Part shown: positions 1-8,983 of the stretch, piece after piece
Numbering within the stretch: position 1 is the first letter of the stretch
How the letters are laid out: every line of letters begins with the position of its first letter
Assembly: GCA_938010045.1 (NCBI GenBank)
Contig: CALLFZ010000003.1
Location: 124,001-188,000, forward strand
Direction of reading: 5' to 3'
From: an uncultured bacterium
GTDB taxonomy: Bacteria; Verrucomicrobiota; Kiritimatiellia; PWTM01
Length of the DNA: 64,000 bases
Translations under genes and position numbers: made by a program
Notes under the pieces: generated by a model
What the model was told of the DNA's origin: nothing
The model's input: only the letters and a program-made list of their open reading frames with translations
The model's database searches: none

Positions 1-1
1 C

Positions 2-169
2 ACGCGGCGCGTCCGCGAGCCCGGCTTCCGTGCTCCGGTCTACGGCGAGGGGCCGTTCACGTTGCGGGTTGGCCGGGACCGGCCGGACCAGTGGGTTGCC
101 AAGGGACTGTCCGCCTCGCCGGCCAACGCGCGCCCCGCGCCGCTGTCCGTTCGGCTCCCTCCTCAATGA
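2..169 (+). CDS. C-terminal fragment of an unknown protein
   Basis: An open frame runs from the window edge to a TGA at 167-169 and gives about 55 residues with a protein-like composition, including FRAPVYGEGPFTLRVGRDRP and a tail ending in RLPPQ. The ORF track does not list it because the start lies outside the window. I do not recognise the family. The frame is read from codon 2 and the other frames here look random. It could also be a chance opening in GC-rich DNA, so confidence is modest. Confidence 0.4.
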   Translation, partial: TRRVREPGFRAPVYGEGPFTLRVGRDRPDQWVAKGLSASPANARPAPLSVRLPPQ

Positions 170-1002
170 GGTGCAACCTCGGCGGGTCGCTGAGTTTGCT
201 CCGCTGGGCGGCTCGGGACGAGGTGGCGGCCGCACCGCACGTTGGGTTTCCGTCGGCGTCCAGAAAAGATCCGCTCCGCCAACGTTGATCCTCCCGCGTG
301 CTTCCAGATCCCGACCGCGCTCTGCCGTATCTCGATCATCGAGTAGGGGCGAGTATCCGGACGGCCCCGCCTCTGCTACGTGCGCATAAATCCGAATCCG
401 GCCGAGGGGCGTCGCGACCGCCGGCGGGGACCCAATTTCGCACACACCCCGGCCTCGGCGATTCCCACCGCCGTCGAAGTGAGCAAACCGCCACGCCTTT
501 CCTGCCTCATCGCGATCGAAATGGCCGGTAACGGGATCGGCCGATACTGTGGTGGGGACGACATTCAGTTCAGCCTCCAGACTACATGGGACAGCCGGGC
601 GGTCGCGAAAGAGCACTCGCGGGCTGCCGTGGCCGATCCCTCCGCGCTCGTCGTCATCACCACCAGTTTCTGGGGCTGCCGCGCCTCGGGGACCATCCCA
701 CGCAGATGAGGCTCTTCCAGCTGCTCGCCGCTCGGCTCGCGCGCGTTCGGCGACTAGTGTTTTGCACCCTCAACCGTGCCGGCCTCGCGACGTGGCGGAC
801 GCGGAGCGCCGGCTGAAGCCGGCTGAACGAAATGATCGGCAACCGCCGCGCGGTACCGTTCGGCGACCTGCTCCCGCCCATCGAGGCGGCCGGCATCGAG
901 TGGGGATGAACGACGGCCACGGATCGGGCGCCTCGGTTGCCCCTGTGGACGCGTCGCCCTACACTGGCGGCAGTCAAACTTCAACCGAAAAGGTCGTCGA
1001 AG
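170..1002. other. Intergenic stretch with no recognisable gene
   Basis: About 830 bases lie between the partial gene at the edge and the dehydrogenase-like gene. The ORFs listed here are short and of arginine/proline-rich random composition, typical of non-coding GC-rich DNA. I see no tRNA, no repeat of the families seen elsewhere in the window and no clear promoter. Confidence 0.5.
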
Positions 1003-2370
1003 ATGCCCGCACGCACTCCCCGTCGCCGGCACGCCGCCGCCGATCGCGGAACCCCGCCGCGGCATGTCGTCTTCATCGGAATGGGCGCCGTGGGCTCAGG
1101 CATGCTGATCTGCCTGAGCGAACTGGCCGACCGCGACTCCGTGCCGGTCCGTTTCACGGTCTTCACCCCCCATCCCGACCGCGCGCGGGACGCGCTCTTC
1201 AATGCCGAGCCGCTGTTTGACCGCATCGAGTTCGTCGAGGTGCCCGACTTCGAGCCGCTCTTCAAGATGGTGCCGCCATACGACCGGCTGTTGCGCGGCA
1301 CCGCGGTCATCATCAACGCCGCCCTGCCCGCCTTCAACGGTCCGATGATCGAGCTCGCGCTGAGGCTGGGCGCGCACACGGTGGATCTGGCCTCCGACAT
1401 GTACAACGAGGAGACCGAGCGCACGCTCGCGTTTCCGCAATACCGCCACGACGCGGCGCTGCGCGCGCGCGGCTGCGCCGCGTTCATCAACTTCGGGGTG
1501 GCGCCGGGCATGACGGATTTCCTGATCGGCGAGCGCATGCACGAACTGCTGGCGGGAAACCGCCAGGACCTCGAGGTTGAAAGCATCGATCTGTTTCTGC
1601 TCGAAGACATTGACTCCGATTCGGTGATCTTCTCGTGGTCGCCGGTCGTCGCGCTCGAGGAGCTGGCGCAACGGCCTCGTGTGATTCGCGACGGAGTGCT
1701 CGTTGCGCTCGAACCGTTCTCCTCGTCCCGCGAGTATTTGTTCCCGCACGAACCCGAGCCGACGCGGCAGTACCCCCTCTATCAGGAAGAGCTGTTGTCG
1801 CTGCACCGCGCATTTCCGCAGGTCGAGTCCATCAGTGTGTACACGGGCGGATCGGAAGTGGAACTCGTGAAGGCACTGTTCCAGTTGAACCTGCTCTCGA
1901 AGCGGACGCTGCCCGATCGGCCGGATCTGACAGTGGAGGCGCTGGTGCGATCGCTGCTGCCGGGCATGAAGAATCCGCGGCGCATCGAGGCGTACTTGCG
2001 CGATGGCACGATTCGAAGCGCCCATTTTGCGGCCGCTGCGGAGATCCGGGTGAGCGAGCGCATCCGCACCGAGCGGCGGACCGTGATCGAGACGATCGGC
2101 CTCAGTTATCAGCGATACCGCGGGCTGATCGGCTCGCCGTACGCCGGCGCGACCTACATCTCCTATCCGACGGCTGTCTGCGCGGCGATCCTGTTGTGGC
2201 ATACGCTCGAACACATGCGGGCGGGGCGTGGCGCGAAGCTGGTGGGGGTATTAACCGGCGAAGACCTGGCGAAGTTGTTGCCCCGTTCCCGCGCGCACGC
2301 GATCCGCCGCGACCTTGTGGCGTGGGACATTGACCTCTTCGGCGGCGTACGTGACGCATCGGAGAGCTGA
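1003..2370 (+). CDS. Saccharopine dehydrogenase-like / homospermidine synthase-like NAD(P)-binding protein
   Basis: The 455-residue product begins with a Rossmann fold after a basic leader, with the nucleotide-binding motif FIGMGAVGSG near residue 25. A later GVAPGMTDFL segment resembles the conserved central region of saccharopine dehydrogenase and homospermidine synthase relatives. Those families reduce or oxidise amine/aldehyde adducts in lysine or polyamine metabolism; the substrate here cannot be told from sequence. I chose the ATG at 1003; the track start at 937 adds 22 residues of random composition. The gene stands alone, with one and a half palindromic repeats just after its stop. 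Confidence 0.7.
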   Translation: MPARTPRRRHAAADRGTPPRHVVFIGMGAVGSGMLICLSELADRDSVPVRFTVFTPHPDRARDALFNAEPLFDRIEFVEVPDFEPLFKMVPPYDRLLRGTAVIINAALPAFNGPMIELALRLGAHTVDLASDMYNEETERTLAFPQYRHDAALRARGCAAFINFGVAPGMTDFLIGERMHELLAGNRQDLEVESIDLFLLEDIDSDSVIFSWSPVVALEELAQRPRVIRDGVLVALEPFSSSREYLFPHEPEPTRQYPLYQEELLSLHRAFPQVESISVYTGGSEVELVKALFQLNLLSKRTLPDRPDLTVEALVRSLLPGMKNPRRIEAYLRDGTIRSAHFAAAAEIRVSERIRTERRTVIETIGLSYQRYRGLIGSPYAGATYISYPTAVCAAILLWHTLEHMRAGRGAKLVGVLTGEDLAKLLPRSRAHAIRRDLVAWDIDLFGGVRDASES

Positions 2371-2389
2371 CCGGCTCCGGACGCGTACC

Positions 2390-2436
2390 GTCCAAGCCTT
2401 GGACGATCCGCGTGCTGTCTCTTCCCATCCTTGGAC
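2390..2436. repeat. Dispersed palindrome GTCCAAGCCTTGGAC plus a degenerate copy
   Basis: A 15-nt palindrome (GTCCAA, three-base centre, TTGGAC) lies at 2390-2404, 20 bases after the upstream stop codon. A half-conserved copy, TCCCATCCTTGGAC, lies at about 2422-2436. The same arrangement recurs at 27035, 27067, 34398 and 54211, always between genes. Confidence 0.75.
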
Positions 2437-2708
2437 GTAGGGCGGGGGCTGCATCCCTTCGCTCGCCATTCACCTGCCGGCGAACGGGGATGGGGGACGG
2501 ATCTGCCGGGTTTCCGTCGCGGCGAGCGCCGCGCCAACCCACCTGGTCCACACGACCGGCAAAGGGAGATGCGAGCCCTGTGGGCGGGGCTTCGGCGCGT
2601 GGTTGCGAAACCACCAACCGTCGCGATGTCAAATGGGCGAGGGCGTACAGAACTCGGACGCGCATCGCTGGCTTTTCGAGGCGCGCGAACGTTGGATATC
2701 ATTCACAA

Positions 2709-4046
2709 ATGCTCTGGGCGCTGTATCAGGTCTTGTTGGCCATCGGATTCGTCGCGCTGGCGCCGGGCCACCTTGTGCGGATGATCCGGCGGGGCGGCTG
2801 GCGGGTCGGGTTTGGCGAGCGATTTGCCCGCTATGACCCGAACGTACAGCGGGAATTAACAGCGTCGCCGGGGCGCGTGTGGATGCATGCGGTGAGCGTC
2901 GGTGAAATGCACGTGGTGCTGAACGTGATGGCGGAATGGCGCCGACGGGAACCGGAACGGCGGTTTGTGATTTCGACGACGACGCCGACGGGTCGCGCGG
3001 TCGGAACGCGTCGGATGGCCGAAGGGGACTCGATCGTGTACAGCCCGCTCGATTTCCCGCTGGTGATCCGGCATGCGATGGACACAGCACGGCCGTCGGC
3101 GCTGGTTCTGTGCGAGTCGGAGTTGTGGCCAAACTGGATCCGCGCAGTGTCGTGGGCCGGCCGTCCGGTGGTCGTGATCAACGGGCGCCTATCGGACCGT
3201 TCGTTTCCGCGGTATCGGCGATGGGCGCGTCCGATGACGCGTCAGGTGTTGCCGATGTTGCGGCTGGTCTGCGCCCAGAGCGAAGAGGATCGGCGGCGGT
3301 TCGTGGAGCTGGGAATGCCGCCCGATCGCGTCCAGGTGGTGGGCAGCGCGAAATATGATGCCGCGCCGCCGGAGTTCGCTGCCGCTGAGGCGATTCGGCG
3401 TGATCTGGCGGCCGCCGGATTTCCCGGGGACGCGGTGTGGCTGGTCGGCGGTTCGACGTGGCCGGGGGAGGAAACGGCGCTGGTGCGGACATATCTGGCG
3501 TGTCGCACGCGTGAGCCGCGCTTGCGGTTGGCGCTTGTGCCGCGCCACGCTGAGCGGGGAACGGCACTGGCCGCCCAGATCGGTCGCATGGGGGTTCGGC
3601 TGTATCGGCGCAGCACGGCTGCGGGTGGCGGAAACGATCCCCACGTGGCGCTGTTCGATACCACGGGCGAGCTGAGCGCGGTGTACGGCCTGGCGGACAT
3701 CGTGTTCGTCGGGAAGAGCCTCACGGCGCGGGGCGGCCAGAACCCGATCGAACCGGCGCTCTGGGGGCGCCCCATCTTGTGCGGACCGCACATGGAGAAC
3801 TTCCGTGCCGTTGTGCAGGATTTCCGCGAGCGGGACGCGATCCGCGTCGTCGCTGACGCCGCGGAATTGACCCGTGCGGTGGACGAATGGCTCGCGGATT
3901 CGTCGGCGCGCGAAGCGGCGGGATGGCGCGCGCTGCAGGTCACGCGCGAGAAGGCGGGCGCCATCCGCCGCACGGTGGATGCGCTGCAGCGCATCGTCGC
4001 CGAGCCGCGCGCGATCGTATCTGAGGCCCCGGCATCCCCGACATGA
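2709..4046 (+). CDS. waaA: 3-deoxy-D-manno-octulosonic acid (Kdo) transferase
   Basis: WaaA transfers Kdo from CMP-Kdo to lipid A precursor at the inner membrane, starting the LPS inner core. The 445-residue protein begins with one hydrophobic anchor (LYQVLLAIGFVALAPGHLV) and has the family signatures HAVSVGE, STTTPTGR, CESELWPNW and NGRLSDRS in the N-terminal half. In the C-terminal half it has GSTWPGEE and GGQNPIEPALWG, typical of this GT-B family. The ATG at 2709 is chosen because the anchor starts there; the longer track ORF adds about 100 residues of unrelated sequence. It is the first gene of an operon: its stop overlaps the start of glpD by four bases. It implies a Gram-negative envelope with Kdo. 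Confidence 0.93.
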   Translation: MLWALYQVLLAIGFVALAPGHLVRMIRRGGWRVGFGERFARYDPNVQRELTASPGRVWMHAVSVGEMHVVLNVMAEWRRREPERRFVISTTTPTGRAVGTRRMAEGDSIVYSPLDFPLVIRHAMDTARPSALVLCESELWPNWIRAVSWAGRPVVVINGRLSDRSFPRYRRWARPMTRQVLPMLRLVCAQSEEDRRRFVELGMPPDRVQVVGSAKYDAAPPEFAAAEAIRRDLAAAGFPGDAVWLVGGSTWPGEETALVRTYLACRTREPRLRLALVPRHAERGTALAAQIGRMGVRLYRRSTAAGGGNDPHVALFDTTGELSAVYGLADIVFVGKSLTARGGQNPIEPALWGRPILCGPHMENFRAVVQDFRERDAIRVVADAAELTRAVDEWLADSSAREAAGWRALQVTREKAGAIRRTVDALQRIVAEPRAIVSEAPASPT

Positions 4047-5746
4047 AGCGGGACCTGCGACGGTTGGCGGATGAGTCGTTCGACGTGCTGATCGTCGGCG
4101 GCGGCGTGTACGGGTTGGCGACGGCCTGGGCGTGTGCGCTGCGGGGGCTGCGCACGGCTCTCGTCGAACGAGGCGATTTCGGTGCCGCTACGTCGGCGGG
4201 CTCACTCAAGCTTGTGCACGGCGGGCTCCGCTATCTTCAGCACTTGGATATGGTGCGCATGCGGCTATCCATCCGCGAACGCCGGCACATGTTCCGCATC
4301 GCGCCGCACCTCGTGCATCCACTCGCGTTTCTGGTTCCCTGCTACGGCCATGCGATTCGCGGTCCCGAAGCGATGCGCGTGGCACTGGCGCTGAACGACC
4401 TGATCTCGGCGGACCGCAACCGCGGGATTGGTGATCCGGCGCGCTGGATTCCGCGGGGCCGCCTCCTCCGCCCGGACGAATGCCGTCGGCGTCTGCCCGG
4501 GCTTCGCGACGACGGACTGACCGGCGCGGCGCTCTTCTGGGACGGTCAGATGTACGATTCCGAGCGGCTGACACTGGCGTTTGCACTCTCCGCGGCGCGC
4601 GAGGGGGCGGCGCTCGCGAACTACGCAGAGGCGGTCGGCTTCGATCGCGGGCCCGATGGCACCATTCGCGCGGCGCGGGTGCGCGATGTGCGCAGTGGCG
4701 CTGAGTTCGCGGCGGGCGCGCGCCTCTTCATCAACATGACCGGGCCCTGGTCGGACATCACGCTCGCCCGACTGCACGGAGCAAAGAGCCGCCGCGAGGT
4801 GCGCCGGTCGAAGGGGATCCAGTTGATCGTTCGGCGGTTGCCGTGCGAGACCGCGTTCGGCGTAGAAAGTCTTCGCGAGCGGGACAAGACCGCGAAGATT
4901 CCGCGCGGCCGCCGCAGTTACTTCGCGACGCCGTGGCGGAATGTAACGATCATTGGCACGACCGACACGCTCTTTGTGGGCAACCCCGACGAGTATGGCG
5001 TGACCGAGGCGGACATTCAGGAGTTTTTGGCCGCCTTCAACGAGGCGTATCCGGGCGCGGGTCTGACGCGCGCAGAGGTGAAGTTCTGGTGTGGTGGGCT
5101 GCGACCGCTTGGCGATGTGGATGCGGATCCGGACCACGTTCAGGCCGCGAAGCGGCCGGAGGTGGTGGACCATGGCCGCGTGGGCGGTCCGGCGAACCTC
5201 CTGACGGTGGTCGGTGTGAAGTACACGGTCGTGCGCGCGCTGGCGGAGCGGGCAGCGCGCTGGGCGGCCGTGCGGTTGGGCCGCGACCCGGCAGGGGAGC
5301 CGACGAGCGGCCGGGTTCTCGCGGGCGGGGAGATCAGCGGACCCGTCGACGAGTTTGTTCGGCAGTTGTCGAGCGCGCACGGGTGGGCGCCCGCACTGGC
5401 GGAGCGGATCGGCCGAATGTATGGAACAGCGGCGGTGGCGCTCGCGGAGCTGGCGCGTCAGGAGCCGGCGCTTTCGGGCGAGCTTCCCGGCGCGCCGGGC
5501 GTGCTGAAGGCCGAAATTGCCTACGCGTGCCGGGAGGAAGCCGCGCAGACGCTCGCCGACATCGTGTTTCGTCGCACCGGCCTTGGCTCGGCCGGCCATC
5601 CGGGCGCGGAGGCGCTACGGGCGTGCGCGTACATCGCCGCCGCGGAACTGGGTTGGGACGAACCGCGCATGAAGGCGGAGCTGGACGCCGTCGAGCAGGC
5701 GTATCGTCCTGCGGCCGGCTCGGGTAGCGGAGGTGGACATCGATGA
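4043..5746 (+). CDS. glpD: FAD-dependent glycerol-3-phosphate dehydrogenase
   Basis: The enzyme oxidises sn-glycerol 3-phosphate to dihydroxyacetone phosphate and passes electrons from FAD to the respiratory chain at the membrane. The 567-residue protein has the dinucleotide-binding motif VLIVGGGVYG near residue 18, then SAGSLKLVHGGLRYLQ, the FAD-associated signature of the GlpD/GlpO family. A GTTDT motif near residue 310 and the usual C-terminal helical cap domain follow. It starts with ATG overlapping the waaA stop (ATGA), so translation is probably coupled. The next gene overlaps its stop in the same way. Length and motifs fit an intact enzyme. Confidence 0.92.
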   Translation: MKRDLRRLADESFDVLIVGGGVYGLATAWACALRGLRTALVERGDFGAATSAGSLKLVHGGLRYLQHLDMVRMRLSIRERRHMFRIAPHLVHPLAFLVPCYGHAIRGPEAMRVALALNDLISADRNRGIGDPARWIPRGRLLRPDECRRRLPGLRDDGLTGAALFWDGQMYDSERLTLAFALSAAREGAALANYAEAVGFDRGPDGTIRAARVRDVRSGAEFAAGARLFINMTGPWSDITLARLHGAKSRREVRRSKGIQLIVRRLPCETAFGVESLRERDKTAKIPRGRRSYFATPWRNVTIIGTTDTLFVGNPDEYGVTEADIQEFLAAFNEAYPGAGLTRAEVKFWCGGLRPLGDVDADPDHVQAAKRPEVVDHGRVGGPANLLTVVGVKYTVVRALAERAARWAAVRLGRDPAGEPTSGRVLAGGEISGPVDEFVRQLSSAHGWAPALAERIGRMYGTAAVALAELARQEPALSGELPGAPGVLKAEIAYACREEAAQTLADIVFRRTGLGSAGHPGAEALRACAYIAAAELGWDEPRMKAELDAVEQAYRPAAGSGSGGGHR

Positions 5747-6630
5747 AGATGGCGGTCACCGGTAGCCATGGTCTGATCGGTTCGGCGCTCTGCAGGGCCC
5801 TTGTGCGCGAGGGCATCGAGCCAGTGCGCATGGTGCGGGGCCGCGCCGGCGCGGGCGAGGTGCAGTGGAATCCGGACGGTCCCTGCGATCTACAGGAGCT
5901 GGCGGGCTTCGACGCGGTGGTTCACTTGGCGGGGGAAAACATCGCGGCGGGCCGCTGGACGGCGGCGCGAAAGGCGCGATTGCGTTCAAGCCGCGTGGAC
6001 ACCACCCGTCATCTCGCTGAGTCGCTGGCGCGGGTCAAGCCGCCGCCGCAGGCGCTCGTGTGTGCCTCGGCGATCGGCTGGTACGACACGGATCCGCAGG
6101 CGACGTATGACGAATCGGCTCCGTCGGCAGAGACCTTCCTCGGGCGGCTAGTGCGTGACTGGGAAGCGGCCGCCTCGCCGGCGGCAGAAGTGGGCATCCG
6201 GGTCGTGCACGTGCGGTTCGGCGCTGTGCTCTCGCCGGCCGGCGGAGCGCTCGCGCGGATGTTGCCCCTGTTTCGGCTGGGACTGGGTGGACCGATTGGC
6301 TCAGGGCGGCAATGGATGAGCTGGCTGTCCATTGAGGACGCCGTGGGTGCGATCCGGTTCGCGATCGGGCGCTCTGACCTTCGCGGGCCGGTGAACGGCA
6401 CGGCTCCGCAGCCGGTCACGCAGCGCGAATTTGCCTCCACGCTGGGCCGTGTGTTGCGCCGTCCCGCGGTCCTCCCCACGCCGGGCTGGGTGTTGAGGCT
6501 GGTGTTGGGCGAGATGGCTGACGCCGTGCTGCTGAGGGGCTCGAAGGTGCTGCCGAGGCGGCTGATCGAGTCGGGATTTCCATTCCGACATCCGTCGCTG
6601 GAGCTCGCCCTTCGCGCGCTGCTAACATGA
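5743..6630 (+). CDS. TIGR01777-family SDR epimerase (YfcH-like)
   Basis: An extended short-chain dehydrogenase/reductase-like protein of 295 residues. It begins with the NAD(P) motif TGSHGLIGSALCRAL and continues with VHLAGENIAAGRW, then VCASAIGWY, HVRFGAVLSPAGGALA and the C-terminal VLLRGSKVLPRRL, all hallmarks of the YfcH/TIGR01777 group. In related families the enzyme epimerises nucleotide sugars, but the reaction for this subgroup is not known. It overlaps glpD and the DTW gene by four bases at each end, so it is an internal operon gene. Confidence 0.9.
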   Translation: MKMAVTGSHGLIGSALCRALVREGIEPVRMVRGRAGAGEVQWNPDGPCDLQELAGFDAVVHLAGENIAAGRWTAARKARLRSSRVDTTRHLAESLARVKPPPQALVCASAIGWYDTDPQATYDESAPSAETFLGRLVRDWEAAASPAAEVGIRVVHVRFGAVLSPAGGALARMLPLFRLGLGGPIGSGRQWMSWLSIEDAVGAIRFAIGRSDLRGPVNGTAPQPVTQREFASTLGRVLRRPAVLPTPGWVLRLVLGEMADAVLLRGSKVLPRRLIESGFPFRHPSLELALRALLT

Positions 6631-7331
6631 CGTCCTCCGGTGAGCGCCTCCCGGTTCGGCGCCATCGCCGCGCGAGATGCGAGCGATGCACACTGCACCG
6701 CGAGCTCTGCGTATGCGATCAACTGCCGCGCGTCCACACGCCGTTCGAATGGATTCTCGTTCAACACGCATCGGACCGGCAGCGGCCGACCAACACGGGG
6801 CGGTTGGTGGCCGCGATGCTGGGGGGCGTCAAAACGATCGTGTATGCCGACCGCACCGTCGCGTTCGACGCGACCCCCTTGGACCGGCCGGATCGCGATT
6901 ACCGCCTGCTGTTCCCTGCCCCGGACGCCGAGGAGCTGACCCCTGCGATGGTGCGGGCCGCGAAGGCGGCGACGCTGACGCTGGTTCTGCTCGACGGCAC
7001 GTGGCGTCAGGCGTCGCGCATGCGCCGACGGATGCCTCGCTTGAGGACCATGGAGTGTGTTCGACTGCCCGCCGCGGCGCCGTCGAGCTGGGCGATCCGG
7101 CGGGCCAACCACCCGGAGCGGCTGTGCACGATCGAGGCAGTGATTCGTGTGCTTGCGTTGAGCGGCCAAGAGGATGAGGCGCGCCGCATGTGGGAGACCA
7201 TGAAATGGATCGAAGGGCGGCTGTTGTACATGCGCGGCCGTCGGCCCGCGCCGCCTTCGCTGGAGGAAATTCGCGCTGAACTTGCCGGCGTACCACCCCC
7301 GTGGCGGGAGCTGCTTGATGCGCAACGTTGA
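6627..7331 (+). CDS. tapT: DTW-domain tRNA-uridine aminocarboxypropyltransferase
   Basis: DTW-domain proteins such as E. coli TapT and human DTWD1/2 move the 3-amino-3-carboxypropyl group of SAM to uridine in tRNA (acp3U). The 234-residue product has a cysteine cluster CERCTLHRELCVCDQ near residue 20, expected to bind metal, then LLDGTWRQA, which contains the DTW-type signature, and late motifs typical of the family (RRANHPERLCTIEA). It is the last gene of the overlapping operon starting with waaA. A tRNA-Arg gene lies 15 bases after its stop on the opposite strand, which may be coincidence. The specific tRNA target is not readable. Confidence 0.88.
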   Translation: MTSSGERLPVRRHRRARCERCTLHRELCVCDQLPRVHTPFEWILVQHASDRQRPTNTGRLVAAMLGGVKTIVYADRTVAFDATPLDRPDRDYRLLFPAPDAEELTPAMVRAAKAATLTLVLLDGTWRQASRMRRRMPRLRTMECVRLPAAAPSSWAIRRANHPERLCTIEAVIRVLALSGQEDEARRMWETMKWIEGRLLYMRGRRPAPPSLEEIRAELAGVPPPWRELLDAQR

Positions 7332-7345
7332 CGAGATCGCGGATG

Positions 7346-7419
7346 TACCCCGGGCGCGGATCGAACGCGCGACCTGCGGTTTAGGAAACCGCCGCTCTGT
7401 CCAACTGAGCTACCGGGGT
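7346..7419 (-). tRNA. tRNA-Arg (anticodon CCT)
   Basis: The reverse strand folds into a full cloverleaf. It has acceptor ACCCCGG/CCGGGGT with discriminator A, D arm GCTC/GAGC, anticodon stem GCGGT/ACCGC with loop TTCCTAA (anticodon CCT, reading AGG), a five-base variable loop and T arm GCGCG-TTCGATC-CGCGC. CCA is not encoded. Confidence 0.96.
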
Positions 7420-7498
7420 GTCGCCCAGGCGAGCATACGCAGTTTGTAGACGGGAGGCGAGCGGTCCGGCCTCGCTGGCCCCTAGCCGGAACGCGGCG

Positions 7499-7684
7499 TC
7501 AGCCCTCCCGTAGCAGGAGAATCGTCACGATCGCTGCGCCGGCCAGCAACGCCATCAGCCAGACCAGCATTCGGCCCGACAAGCGGTCCGCGTCCACGGA
7601 GGACGGCCGATGAAGCCCAGGCCGCCGGCGGTAGATACTCGCGGACGGTCTTCCGCCCGTCTCATAAAAGTTTTTGTCCGACAT
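7499..7684 (-). CDS. Small membrane protein of unknown function
   Basis: A 61-residue product has a charged N-terminus (MSDKNFYETGGRPSAS) and one C-terminal hydrophobic segment, MLVWLMALLAGAAIVTILLL, followed by REG, so it looks like a tail-anchored membrane peptide. A GA-rich stretch (GAGGAGGACC) sits upstream of the ATG. It lies between two tRNA genes on the same strand. I know no family. The clean amphipathic/hydrophobic layout makes it more credible than the random ORFs nearby, but it is not certain. Confidence 0.5.
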   Translation of the reverse strand: MSDKNFYETGGRPSASIYRRRPGLHRPSSVDADRLSGRMLVWLMALLAGAAIVTILLLREG

Positions 7685-7765
7685 CTTCCGCTTGGGGTCC
7701 TCCTCGTTCGACGCGAGGCCACGGTTTCCACTCTCTCGCGCGCCCGTCTCCCCCCTGCACCGCGG

Positions 7766-7838
7766 AGCCAGCTGTCGGGGTCGAACCGACGACCTGCTGA
7801 TTACAAATCAGCTGCTCTGCCGACTGAGCTAAGCTGGC
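7766..7838 (-). tRNA. tRNA-Thr (anticodon TGT)
   Basis: The reverse strand gives a complete cloverleaf. It has acceptor GCCAGCT/AGCTGGC with discriminator T, D arm GCTC/GAGC, anticodon stem GCTGA/TCAGC with loop TTTGTAA (anticodon TGT, reading ACA) and T arm GTCGG-TTCGACC-CCGAC. CCA is not encoded. Confidence 0.96.
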
Positions 7839-7990
7839 GAGGTTCACATGTATAAATCGCCGCACATCGGCCGAAATGCAAGCGCAAACACGCCAAGAAC
7901 TGGAGGCGGATCTCCGAGCCGCTTGCCAATGCGGGGGGCGATCAGCCAGACTGGCGGGCGGACGTTGGGCGGCGTGCCGTTCGCGCGAAG

Positions 7991-8968
7991 ATGAGCGACG
8001 AGATATATATCCGCCGAGGTTCGCCGGGACCACGGCCCCGTTCGTTTTGGGCCGTGGGAGGGGTGGTGCTCGTGGGCGTCGTGGCCGGCCTGGGCATCTG
8101 GTGGGTCCGGCATCGGCACCCGGCCGCAGAAGCGTCGCCGCCGGAGTCCATAGGGCCGAACACGAACAGGCCCTCCGTGGTTGTGACGTCTGCCCCCGCC
8201 ACCGTGGCCGTGGCTCCGCCCCCGTCGGCGGCTCCGGTCGGGCCTCTGCCGGCCGCCGGTAGGGATCCTGCTGTTGACGCGGTGCAGGCGGCGCGGGCCC
8301 TGGTGCAGGCTCGGCAGTTCGCGGTAGCGCGCGAGCGCGCGTTCCAAGCCTTGGAGACGGCGCGCGACCCGGCCGTCCGGCGCGCCGCGGAGGAGGTCTT
8401 GGGCGAGATTCACATCGCCCTGGTGTTGTCGCCGGCGCCGATGCCGGAGAAAACGGACTATGTGATCCAGCCGGGCGATCGTCTGTCGGCGATTGCGCGG
8501 CGGTTCGGCTGCACGGTTGAACTCTTGATGAAGGGCAACGGGCTGAAGAGCGAGGTCATCCGCCCCGGCGACCGCCTTCGGGTGCTCACCGGCCGTTTTT
8601 CGGTTGAAGTGGACAAATCGGACAACGAGTTGGTTCTTCGTCTGAACGATCGCTTCTTCAAGCGCTACCGGGTCGGCACCGGCGAATATGACAAGACGCC
8701 GACGGGGGAGTTCACGATCACCGAGCGGATCGCCCAGCCGACGTGGTGGCGGCCGGACGGGCGCGCGGTGCCCTACGGCAGCAAGGAGAACGTTCTCGGA
8801 ACGCACTGGCTTTCGCTGAATGTGCCAGGGTATGGCATTCACGGCACTTGGGAGCCGGAGACGATCGGTCGCTCGGTGAGCGCCGGCTGCATACGGCTGT
8901 TGAACGAGGACATCGAGGAACTCTTCACGCTGCTGCCGGCCGGCACGCCGGTGGCGATTCGCGACTGA
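7991..8968 (+). CDS. Membrane-anchored L,D-transpeptidase with LysM domain (YkuD family)
   Basis: A 325-residue envelope enzyme predicted to cross-link peptidoglycan stems or attach proteins to them. Residues 19-39 form one membrane anchor, followed by a Pro/Ala-rich linker and a short helical segment. A LysM domain spans about 157-200 ([19 protein letters not shown]) and binds glycan strands. The YkuD catalytic domain fills 203-325, with [20 protein letters not shown] carrying the His and the Cys nucleophile. The start ATG is at 7991. It is followed after 15 bases by accA on the same strand. Confidence 0.92.
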   Translation: MSDEIYIRRGSPGPRPRSFWAVGGVVLVGVVAGLGIWWVRHRHPAAEASPPESIGPNTNRPSVVVTSAPATVAVAPPPSAAPVGPLPAAGRDPAVDAVQAARALVQARQFAVARERAFQALETARDPAVRRAAEEVLGEIHIALVLSPAPMPEKTDYVIQPGDRLSAIARRFGCTVELLMKGNGLKSEVIRPGDRLRVLTGRFSVEVDKSDNELVLRLNDRFFKRYRVGTGEYDKTPTGEFTITERIAQPTWWRPDGRAVPYGSKENVLGTHWLSLNVPGYGIHGTWEPETIGRSVSAGCIRLLNEDIEELFTLLPAGTPVAIRD

Positions 8969-8983
8969 CCCGCGGAGGTGGCC

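Noticed and set aside
549-1220. 223-residue ORF on the plus strand before the dehydrogenase-like gene
   Set aside because: Composition is Arg/Pro/Ser-rich without any hydrophobic pattern and its second half overlaps the real gene in another frame.
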